The notes under the pieces were generated by a model that worked only from the letters and a program-made list of their open reading frames with translations, searched no databases and was not told the origin of the DNA. Positions 55,798 to 64,000 of a stretch of DNA of 64,000 nt are shown piece after piece; the stretch's first letter is position 1; the number at the start of each line of letters is the position of its first letter. The DNA comes from Manduca sexta. Lineage: Eukaryota; Arthropoda; Insecta; Lepidoptera; Sphingidae. Where the stretch lies: NCBI RefSeq assembly GCF_014839805.1, contig NC_051123.1, positions 11,390,727 to 11,454,726 of the forward strand, in the 5' to 3' direction. The position numbers were made by a program, and so were the translations under genes.

Positions 55798-57324
55798 ATT
55801 AAAGGGATGTTTATTGATAGTTTCTCAGCCGCCACCAAACCTATACCGGCTCGGATGTGGTATAAAATTATAGTAGGTACCAACAATAATAGTTAATACC
55901 CGTCTGAGATTATCAAGTTATATTGTTTATAATCTTGAGACTGTGTGACTGAGCGTTATTTCATAACGCCTGAGTGAATACTACCCGCCAAATTAAATAT
56001 AACATGAACAAATACAGGAGTAATTAATATATACAGTCCTAAATGTTCCAATGGGTACTTTTATCATTAGCTGTGTAATATAATAATTTTTGTTGATGAC
56101 ATATTCGGAAGTATGTTCCTCACGCACAGCGATCACAACGCCATGTAATGCTTATTAATCCAAATCGAAAGTTGTAGCTAATAATCTTGCGCAGGCGCAT
56201 AAGAGTTAGTGACCTTGATGTATTGCTGTTTATTTGTATAAAAACTTAGCGTAAGCGTGTATCCTCACCGTAGATATCAAGTTACATAGTATAATAACAT
56301 GAGATTTATTTGTTTTTGGTAAATGTTTTAAATGCTAAGAGGGAGGCTCACAAAGAGCTTCTATGCAATATGTAGCATATTGTCCTAATGTTAATATGCG
56401 TTTATCTTCGATTTGTATATATATCAATGTCAAAAAAACTTACGTAACTTTTACTATGCTTCGAAATAATATGTTAATTAACTAATGTTCTACTTTCTGA
56501 CTTCCTCGGTTGTAATACTTTTTATCATTGCTTGTTGCTGAGATCTCGGGTTAGATCCCCTTGTTGGGTAAAGTGCTATTGGGTTTTTATGTATCAGCCC
56601 AGAGTCTGGAATTTTCGGCCGGATATGGCGATAGGTTCGCCCCCTAACACATAATGGGACGGAATACACATGGCGGAAAGTGGGTGTACAAGTTGCGCCT
56701 CCGCTTACCCCTTCGGGGATAAAAGGTGTGAGTATCTGTGTCCGTGTTTTACTTACATTATCGAACTGTTGTGTAACAACAACATTACCAACTTCCTTCA
56801 TATGACATAATTATTTAGCTCCGTTTATATCAACTAGTGGACGATAACCTAGTTGGGTATGGAACGGACTGCCGAAATGAATCTCTTCAAGTTCAATACC
56901 CAACGCACACACCTCTGACTTTTCGAAGTTATGTGTATTTTTTAAGATAAGGCTGAAGATAAAGGTTGATATACAAATCAGACAATTGTAGGCTTTTTCA
57001 TTCAAAAGTCCTACCAAGTTACTTGGAATAAGAATTGGTACTCAATATAACGATAGTCACATGATAAATGCGGCTTTATATATTTTTTCATATTAAATCC
57101 ATTACCAATAAAAAAAGCTTTATTAAAAACATTACATACTATCAGTTTTTATTTAGATCGTATGATATTTTTCGTTTTGTTCGCGCCGAGACTTCAAGGT
57201 TACATCACACGCGTAATTGTAGTACAAATATAGCTTATCTCGTGACATCAATAAATGTTGGTTCATAATGTACATCAAATGCTCTATTAGTATTCATTCG
57301 GAGTTGGAACTCGACGGCCGAGTT
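55798..57324. other. SDR-A/SDR-B intergenic region with repeats
   Basis: Holds a dispersed repeat at about 56560-56760 (ATTTTCGGCCGGATATGGCG, TAATGGGACGGAATACAC, TGCGCCTCCGCTTACCCCTT) and an inverted SINE-like fragment at 56820-56945 (AACCTAGTTGGGTATGGAAC). One GCGCAGGCGC-like site near 56190 has no array element beside it. Confidence 0.5.
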
Positions 57325-58071
57325 ATGAGTTTTTCTGATAAAGTTGTTTTAGTGACGGGCGGGAGTTCGGGTATAGGAGCGGCGACAGCGATCGCATTCG
57401 CAAAAGAAGGTGCCAAAGTAGCCATTGTTGGTAGAAACGAAGAAAAACTAGCAGCCACAGCGGCTGCTTGCGGTGACAACGCACTTGTACTCCGCGCTGA
57501 CATATCCGATGAAAAGCAAGCTGTCGATTTAGTGAAGCGTACTATTGACACGTTCGGCAAACTCGATATCCTCGTCAACAATGCTGGGATATCTCGACAA
57601 GCCTGTCTTCTTCAAGGTAATATCTTGCAAGTCTACGATGAGGTGATGAATACCAATCTTAGAGCAGTGTTCCATCTTACGAGCCTCGCAGCACCACACC
57701 TAATTAAGACCAAAGGGAGTGTGGTGAATATTTCTAGTGTTGGAGGAACGGCTGCACCAACAGTACCCATGTTCATGACTTACAGTGTGTCCAAAGCTGG
57801 TCTAAACCATTTTACAAAGGCCGCTGCTGCAGAACTGGCGCCTCACGGAGTAAGGGTCAACGCAATAAGCCCTGGACCTGTCAAAACTGATATTATAGAA
57901 AACTCAGGCTTCCCCGTAACCTGGGACAGGTTTAGAGAGATGACAGCATTGAACAGGGTGGCTGAACCTGAGGAGATAGCGGATTTGGTGATGTTCTTGG
58001 CGAGTGACAAAGCTAGAAGCATTACTGGGTCCAACTATTTTTCGGACAATGGAATACTTATAAAGAAATAA
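57325..58071 (+). CDS. Classical SDR, FabG-like (SDR-B)
   Basis: Intronless, 248 residues from the ATG at 57325, which matches the MSFS start of all sisters; an in-frame ATG 57 nt upstream at 57268 would add 19 unrelated residues and is less likely. TGGSSGIG 11-18, VGRN with R37, ADI at 58-60, NNAG 85-88, N111, S138 in NISS, Y153 and K157 in YSVSK, SPGPVKT 182-188. Full catalytic tetrad, so probably active. Residues run close to SDR-A throughout, showing recent duplication. The poly(A) signal AATAAA (58071-58076) overlaps the stop codon by one base. Confidence 0.95.
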   Translation: MSFSDKVVLVTGGSSGIGAATAIAFAKEGAKVAIVGRNEEKLAATAAACGDNALVLRADISDEKQAVDLVKRTIDTFGKLDILVNNAGISRQACLLQGNILQVYDEVMNTNLRAVFHLTSLAAPHLIKTKGSVVNISSVGGTAAPTVPMFMTYSVSKAGLNHFTKAAAAELAPHGVRVNAISPGPVKTDIIENSGFPVTWDRFREMTALNRVAEPEEIADLVMFLASDKARSITGSNYFSDNGILIKK

Positions 58072-58076
58072 ATAAA
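58071..58076 (+). terminator. Poly(A) signal overlapping the SDR-B stop codon
   Basis: AATAAA begins at the last base of the TAA stop; a second AATAAA lies about 45 bp further on (near 58119). Confidence 0.5.
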
Positions 58077-58920
58077 GATAATATAATCTATATTTTATTG
58101 TTCGTGTGCTGTGAAGTCAATAAATGATTAGGCTATGTTTGTTCAACCGATAAGGGTGTTCACAACGTAGACCGTTATAGTTTAAAGTGCACACAACATC
58201 GATATCAATAAAGATTAAATCAGTTTGCCAGAATTCAACAATTATTATTGAGTAATTCGGCGTTAATTTTCCATCGCGACATTACGACTTTGCGTTACAC
58301 TTAGTATTTCTTATCATTTATCATTATTTATGATTAGCTATAATAAACAGTCCTATAAAATGAATTATTAGTTTTTTTTATTATAGTCTTACAAGATGGT
58401 AATATAATGTTTTTGGAATCTACAGATAATATTTGTATTATATTGTGGGGTTAAGAGCCTTTCGGAGTTGATACGTACCGCTACTAATTGTGTTGTGAAT
58501 ATCAAGGTCACTGTCCTGTTTGGTTGTTGTTCAGCAGTGATAATTAAATCTCAGTATTATAATTTTTTAACTGGTTTGGTTGGTTATTAATTCTCGTTTT
58601 TCATACTTGTTATTGTGTTTGCAAAAAATATTGTATATAATTTGGTAAAAAAAAGACAATAGCTATATTTTAAAGTGTCTATGATGTATTTTATTTTACG
58701 AATAGCATTGAAATTGATCAGCCATGCGAAAGTAAATTAATACTCGCAGTAGAGATACCCACAATCAGCTAAATTACTTCGTCGCATTCGGTTTAATAAA
58801 AATTTTGGCCGTGATCATCAATAAACGTACGATCTACTAATTAAAGGAACAGCATAATTGGATTAGTTGAAAATTGAATTAGTTTAAAAATAATTACTCT
58901 AGGAACGGTTTTGTCTAGAG

Positions 58921-59128
58921 CAGCGGTCGTCAACACATGGCCCGCGAACGTTCTGTTTGTGGCCCGTGATTGTTTTGTAATAAGGCTTAAACATCAAAAT
59001 AAATGCATTAAATTAAGAGTAAGCGCATCTAAAGCAGGGTTTCGAGGTTTAATGTTATACGTATGGCCCGCCTTTAGTTAATTTTGCCCCCTTATGGCCC
59101 TTTCTCACCAAAATATTGCCGACCGCTG
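58921..59128. mobile_element. hAT-type MITE, 208 bp, with 8-bp target-site duplication
   Basis: Left end CAGCGGTCGTCAA and right end TTGCCGACCGCTG are inverted repeats of 13 bp with one mismatch. The element is flanked on both sides by GTCTAGAG (58913-58920 and 59129-59136), the 8-bp duplication diagnostic for hAT transposons. No transposase. Confidence 0.92.
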
Positions 59129-59136
59129 GTCTAGAG

Positions 59137-59739
59137 CATTCACCTGCCTTTTTGCTTTCGCGAAGAAAATGTGTTTTTTTTTATAATTATTGTCCATCCT
59201 AAGGGAATGACTGGACGGATATGTTAGTCACTAGCCTTATTGCTCGGTGTTGGGCCGCCCTGAAAGATGGATAGCGTCTAGCGACCGCTGAAAAGTCTCT
59301 GGCATTATGTACAGCCGTATGTATGGAAATACTAGCTAAAACTCCGCGGTGACCATCTTCAGGGCATTTGAAACGGCTGTGGGTTTTACTAGCCGAAGGT
59401 GAGGTATCCTTGCCTCGTGGATGTGTAAGTTTGGGTATAAATATACAAGCAGTATAGAAATGGGTACCGTCTCAACCTTTATTTAACAGTTACTAAGCTT
59501 TTATACGCTAACGTACATTTGGTACACGGAAAACTTATGTAGTAGATGCTATTGCTTTTGGTATGATGTTATTGTCAGAAAGTCATTGTCAAATGTCGTT
59601 TCGTTTGTCAATTCCCATTTCTTCCTTAAGAACTCAGACACAATACCTCTAAAATGTTAGATAAGCGAATTTTTATTTTCCAGCTGTTTATGGAGAATTA
59701 AAAAAATTCAGATTTTAATGGTCATTATAATAAAAAAAA
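59137..59739. other. SDR-B/SDR-C convergent intergenic region
   Basis: This region lies between the + pair and the - pair of SDR genes, whose 3' ends face each other. No coding sequence or named repeat was recognised besides the MITE entry. Confidence 0.4.
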
Positions 59740-60462
59740 TTATTTAAATGACATTCCGTTATCGGTCACATAATTAGAACCAGTAACACTTTTAGCTTTA
59801 TCACTCGCTACAAACATAATTAAATCAGCGATCTCTTCGGGCTCTACAATTCTCTTCAAAGCCGTCATCGCTTCTAACTTCGGTTTGGAGTATCCTCCAA
59901 TGTCTAACATGTGAGTGTTGACGATCCCTGGGCTAATGGCATTGACCCTTACTCCATATGGCGCTAGTTCCAAAGCAGCGGCCTTCGTAAAATGGTTTAG
60001 ACCAGCTTTAGAAATATAATAGGGTATGAAAGCCGGTTCTGACGGTATCATAATACCTCCAATGCTTGAAATATTGATGATGTTGCCTTTAGTTTTGATT
60101 AAATGAGGAGCTGCTAATCTGGTTAGGTGGACCGCTGCTCGAAGGTTTGTGGCCATTACTTCGTCGTACGCTTGGAGGAAGTTGTCTTGGAGTAACCTTG
60201 CTTGATTTAGCACCGCAGCATTATTTACGAGTATGTCGAGTTTACCAAACTTTTCCAGAGTGCGCTGCATTACTGTGACAGCTTGGTTTTCGTGTGATAT
60301 GTCATTTCGTAGTTCTAGAACGTTCCCATTATGATCTACTTTGCTCTTGTTTCTATCAACGATGACTACCTTCGCACCTTCTTTAGCAAAGGCTAGGGCT
60401 GTTGCTGCCCCGATACCAGCTCCACCTCCTGTTATCAACACAACTTTGTGAGCAAAACTCAT
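59740..60462 (-). CDS. Classical SDR, FabG-like, variant (SDR-C)
   Basis: Intronless, 240 residues. TGGGAGIG 11-18, VDRN (Asp in place of Gly36 of the sisters, which in SDRs tends to favour NAD(H) over NADP(H)), NNAA at 80-83 in place of NNAG, N106 region ATNLR, S133 in NISS, Y148 and K152 in YYISK, SPGIVNT 178-184. It is about 8-10 residues shorter than its sisters: the segment after VDRNKSK has lost roughly seven residues of the helix, and two more are missing before the EAMTALKR stretch. The catalytic Ser-Tyr-Lys are kept, so activity is possible with altered cofactor preference. Opposite strand to SDR-A/B, same strand as SDR-D. Confidence 0.93.
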   Translation of the reverse strand: MSFAHKVVLITGGGAGIGAATALAFAKEGAKVVIVDRNKSKVDHNGNVLELRNDISHENQAVTVMQRTLEKFGKLDILVNNAAVLNQARLLQDNFLQAYDEVMATNLRAAVHLTRLAAPHLIKTKGNIINISSIGGIMIPSEPAFIPYYISKAGLNHFTKAAALELAPYGVRVNAISPGIVNTHMLDIGGYSKPKLEAMTALKRIVEPEEIADLIMFVASDKAKSVTGSNYVTDNGMSFK

Positions 60463-60469
60463 GGCTGTT

Positions 60470-61440
60470 CGAATACTAAATAAATACTAAGTTTTCGCGC
60501 GTCGGTCTTTTATTTAATATCAGCAGTTATTCATCGTAAAGTTAGCATTAGTGAAGGCCACACAGTTTTAATGCAATAGGGTTGCTACTTCCAATGTGTC
60601 GGATTCTGTATCCAAAATGCTAATAATGTAGTGAGCGTTAACTCGATGTTATGAGAAATGATATTTATTTCGTCGACGAATACACGGTCATGTCTTGTAG
60701 TGTTTTAGAAATAAATACTTATTTATCTTTGCTACTTACTGTTTATAGCTAATTGTTTCATTTACTGATATTTTGTATAAAAACTAAATATGGATAATTT
60801 ATCAAACGTGTTTATGTCATAACACATAATGCAAATTTGTGTTAAAATGTATTATAGATCGCGTTTTATCATGGCAGGGGTACAAATATTGCAGTTAAAC
60901 TTAAGGTATGAAGGGTAGAGGCAATAAAAACCATCTTATATGGTGATGTTATTGTCATCAAAATTTTAAATGTTAGTATGTCACATATAATTTATAATTA
61001 TTATTTGAAATTGTACAGTCTTGAGCCATTGTGATCATTATAACAATTAATTAGTGATATGTTTGTAATAAATTATACTTAATTAACGTAATTGTCACAA
61101 ATATTATTTATGGAAATTAATGTATATTGTTTATTGTGGATCGTCTAATTGACCTAATGGTAACGTAGAAAGCAACTGAAGAGAGCGGCTTGCGCGTCTC
61201 ATTATATGAAAAAATATTTGCTTGTATCATTTAAACAGTAACGGTTTATTGACTGACTATTTTATTGAATATCTCGTGATTACTAACTCAGTAGGATATT
61301 GTACGATTCTTTAACAGAAAACCGAGGTGATCATCAGTCTTGTTTCAATTAATCTCTTCCCATCCCCAAATTGTTCATCATAATAATTAAAAGAAGAGTC
61401 AGAATAACATCAATAGAAATAAACAAAACAAAATTCCAAA
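60470..61440. other. SDR-C upstream region, nothing else identified
   Basis: AT-rich; includes the 5' flank of SDR-C. No repeat or RNA gene recognised. Confidence 0.4.
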
Positions 61441-61850
61441 ACACTCCCAATAAATATAAAAAAAATAAACTGGTATGGACGAGACATATTTTATGGAAGG
61501 AGCAGGTAAAAAGGACTACTAAGATCACAGAGTGGTATCCAAGGATAGGAAGAGTTAAGGGCAAGCAATTTAGGCGTTGGGTGGATGGTATTAAAAAAGT
61601 AGCAGGCTATGTGGTCCCGCATAGCAATAGATGGAAAAGAGTATAAATCTTTAAAAGTGGCCTTCATTGAAAGACTGGCTGTATAACAATCAGACCCGCC
61701 GATTGGCGATATTGTAGTGATAATATTATAGATAACTAAATTTAAAGCTTAGTTAATAATTATATAGCTTCATTAGAATATAAAGTAATTTAATTTGTAA
61801 AGTTAATTAAGATAAAGGGAGGAGCAATAAAGGCTTATTTTATTTATTAT
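61440..61850 (+). pseudogene. RTE-type LINE 3' fragment
   Basis: The frame reads ITEWYPRIGRVKGKQFRRWV then DGIKKVAG, the standard C-terminal tail of lepidopteran LINE endonuclease-reverse transcriptases (TEWYPR...RP.RRW.D.IKK.AG). The sequence continues through a stop to a simple TTTATT tail near 61840. Catalytic domains are absent. Confidence 0.7.
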
Positions 61851-62108
61851 TAATAATGCACCCATAAACGATACCTATGTGGATTACAGTGTGTGGATAT
61901 TATCAAGATAGAACGTAGAGATCTTACTACTTATACCAACTATTACTATACCTGGAGATAAAAGGAATAAGTAAAGTAAATTGGACGTAATGTTATTGCT
62001 TTGAAAAACACTAATGGCGGAGAAGTGACATTTTTGCTTTCTATAAGACACACTTCCAATTTGCATGTTCATGTAAAGATTTTTAAATTAAAAAACAACA
62101 GATAATAG

Positions 62109-62114
62109 TTTATT
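62109..62114 (-). terminator. Poly(A) signal overlapping the SDR-D stop codon
   Basis: On the minus strand GAAATAAAC: AATAAA overlaps the TAA stop, the same arrangement as in SDR-B, suggesting inheritance from the common duplicated ancestor. Confidence 0.5.
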
Positions 62115-62859
62115 TCAATAACATTCCATTGTCAATCACGTAGTTACAGCCAGTGATGCTCTTCGCCTTGTCACTGGCCAGGAACAGAATTAGATCTGCT
62201 AACTCATCTGGCTCCGACACTCTGTTCAAAGCGGTAAGCTTCTGGAAATCCTCCCAGGTCGCAGACGTGCCAATCGAATCCAGAATATCAGTCCTCACAG
62301 GCCCTGGGCTAATGACGTTGACCCTCACTCCATGAGGCGCTAGTTCAAGCGCAGCGCCTTTAGTAAAGTGGATTAGACCAGCCTTCGACACCGAACTTGC
62401 TAGGAAGCTCAGATCGGAAGGTGGTATGACACCAACTACGCTGGCCATGTTAATAATGTTCCCCTTAGTCTTAATAAGATGTGGTGTTGCGAGGGTTGTC
62501 AGATGGATAGCTGCACGAAGGTTCGTGGCTAGTACCTCATCGTATGCAGCGAGGAGGTTCCCTTGAAGAACAGTGGCAGGTCTGGATATTCCAGCATTAT
62601 TGACTAAGACGTCCAGCTTGCCAAAGTGATCAATAGTCTTTTGTATTAAAGACGCCGCTTGGTGATCATCAGAGACGTCAGCGCTTATAGTAAGAGGAGT
62701 ATGAAGACCAGCAAATTTTGCAGCGACCTTTTCTACCTTCTCATGGCTTCTGCCTACGATGACTACCTTAGCGCCCTCCCGAGCGAATGCCAAAGCTGTT
62801 GCCGCTCCTATGCCGGAGCTGCTGCCGGTCACCAACACAACTTTGTCACTAAAACTCAT
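62110..62859 (-). CDS. Classical SDR lacking the catalytic tyrosine (SDR-D)
   Basis: Intronless, 249 residues. TGSSSGIG 11-18, VGRS with R37, SADV at 59-62, NNAG 87-90, N113, S140 in NMAS. At the catalytic position the sequence is LASSVSKAG: K159 is kept, but residue 155 is Ser (codon AGT) where SDR-A has Tyr. SPGPVRT 184-190 is intact. The frame is clean and otherwise strongly conserved, so this does not look like a decaying pseudogene. Without the proton-donating Tyr, normal SDR catalysis is unlikely; a ligand-binding, regulatory or changed activity is possible. Nearest sister in sequence is SDR-A (IHLTTLA, TWEDFQKLTALNRV). Confidence 0.95.
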   Translation of the reverse strand: MSFSDKVVLVTGSSSGIGAATALAFAREGAKVVIVGRSHEKVEKVAAKFAGLHTPLTISADVSDDHQAASLIQKTIDHFGKLDVLVNNAGISRPATVLQGNLLAAYDEVLATNLRAAIHLTTLATPHLIKTKGNIINMASVVGVIPPSDLSFLASSVSKAGLIHFTKGAALELAPHGVRVNVISPGPVRTDILDSIGTSATWEDFQKLTALNRVSEPDELADLILFLASDKAKSITGCNYVIDNGMLLK

Positions 62860-62879
62860 CGCTTAAGCGATCCGTGTGA

Positions 62880-64000
62880 ACACTAAAGGAGTACTGCCGT
62901 ATTTATGCAAGATAAAAATTATCTTGACAGGCGCGTGAAGACTAAACATTTTATGTGTAATATTTATCGTAGTGTTATTTGAACTTTTTATAGTAAGTTA
63001 TAAAGTACCTATTCTATTGCTGATTGCTGGATACACATTCCATTAGTTTAGCAGTACAACTACTCAGCATTGGGGATATGGAACAATTGATTGTTTACAA
63101 ATTACAATGGAGAATAAATAAGTATAATTAGTTGGAGGGGTAATCTGTTTATGAAAAGTTTTTAGGATTCCGTATCGATAGAAACGGAATTTGGATACGA
63201 AGTCGAATGGAACCCTATCAGTAATCGTAAACCAATTATTTGTATTTGACTGTCTAACCGACATTGAATGGGATCATATTTTGAATCGTACAACATAGCA
63301 GATTGTAATTTTCAAAAAGTATGTCTATACCATCTGGTAATTTTTATATCTATACTAAGAAACATTATAAAAAAAAGAGAACGCGCTAATAAAACATGTG
63401 ATTATCGAAGGATATTTATAAAAACCCCTTAAATAAGTAAATAAAGTATTAACGACGTTCTAGGCATGTGTGCGAGTCGCACTCAGACAGATTTGTTTGG
63501 ACCAGTGTAATTGTATGACAAGAAAAGATCCTTTTAACATCGCGTTTATTTCAGTTCTAATTTTTTTATTACTGTTAATGTGTCAAAAATATAACCGCGA
63601 TTACGAACTTATCTTATATCGTTTGTGGAATGTAGTTAATACTTGATTTTACAAAATGATATTTTTTGCCCAGTGAGATATTGTAGTAGGAATTTTATTT
63701 CAAATATTCTTTTCACACTTCTTTTACCTAGAATTCGCAATGGTTTTGTGCGTAGGTATTACAATTCCTGTTACCTTTTGATTTACTTAAAACGCTAGTT
63801 TAATTTTAACGATTCTGTTTACACCATGCCTATTATAAAGGAAAATTGTCCAATCACATAAAAGTAAACCATAAAATAAATTGCAACCTGTCGAAATACA
63901 CCTCACACACTTTTAACCTAATTTAAAAACAAATTTTATATTGTAATTTTTAATTTACCTATATTATAATTTATTCTCCAATTAAAATTACGATTTAAAA
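62880..64000. other. SDR-D upstream region to window end
   Basis: AT-rich intergenic DNA. No array elements, RNA genes, recognised repeats or coding exons. Confidence 0.45.

Noticed and set aside
56183..56200. GCGCAGGCGC-like site outside the array
   Set aside because: No element lies at the expected distance and there is no GC box or AT box beside it; treated as chance.
57268..57324. Longer N-terminus for SDR-B
   Set aside because: The extra 19 residues have no counterpart in the three sisters, which all start at MSF.

Overview
The window reads as nuclear DNA of a moth or butterfly (Lepidoptera). It is AT-rich, its genes are few and widely spaced, and it carries several repeat families that I recognise as typical of Lepidoptera: Lep1/Helitron-like elements ending in CTAGT, a SINE-like family, CR1/jockey- and RTE-type LINE ends, and mariner and hAT remnants. 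The supported genes also look insect-type: two CRAL-TRIO lipid-transfer genes and four intronless FabG-like short-chain dehydrogenases (SDRs). No species is assigned.

Layout. From 0.15 to 43.75 kb the sequence is dominated by an unusual array. I count 54 copies of a roughly 70-bp two-block element in both orientations, often as convergent pairs. Called F on the + strand, it starts CACGT, has ACCAGG plus a nearly invariant CAT in the middle, and ends ACAGATTAA; R is the reverse complement. In the 3.8-31.3 kb part many copies sit a fixed 92-121 bp from a GCGCMTGCGT core that resembles an NRF-1/erect-wing site, usually followed by a TAAATA-like stretch and ACACGCCC. A near-perfect 2.47-kb inverted repeat with an 850-bp spacer (19681-25471) lies inside the array. 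Copies stop abruptly at 43.75 kb. I do not recognise the family. It could be an old TE family with long terminal inverted repeats, a regulatory array, or a set of non-coding transcription units.

Genes. The 3' half of one CRAL-TRIO gene (31.5-32.5 kb) is embedded in the array, and the 5' half of a paralogue lies at 47.0-49.9 kb; neither is complete here. From 54.9 to 62.9 kb four tandem SDR paralogues are arranged + + - -. Two look catalytically normal, one has NNAA for NNAG, and one has lost the catalytic tyrosine. A broken THAP zinc-finger gene (26.1-26.6 kb) and a possible promoter with first exon (25.6-26.0 kb) fill a gap in the array.

Working together. CRAL-TRIO proteins carry retinoid- or tocopherol-like lipids, and SDRs of this kind reduce or oxidise small carbonyls or alcohols. 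Their proximity is noted, but no pathway is claimed. The remaining intergenic DNA holds LINE tails, SINE-like repeats, MITEs, microsatellites and several strong hairpins. Element counts and boundaries come from reading by eye and should be treated as approximate.
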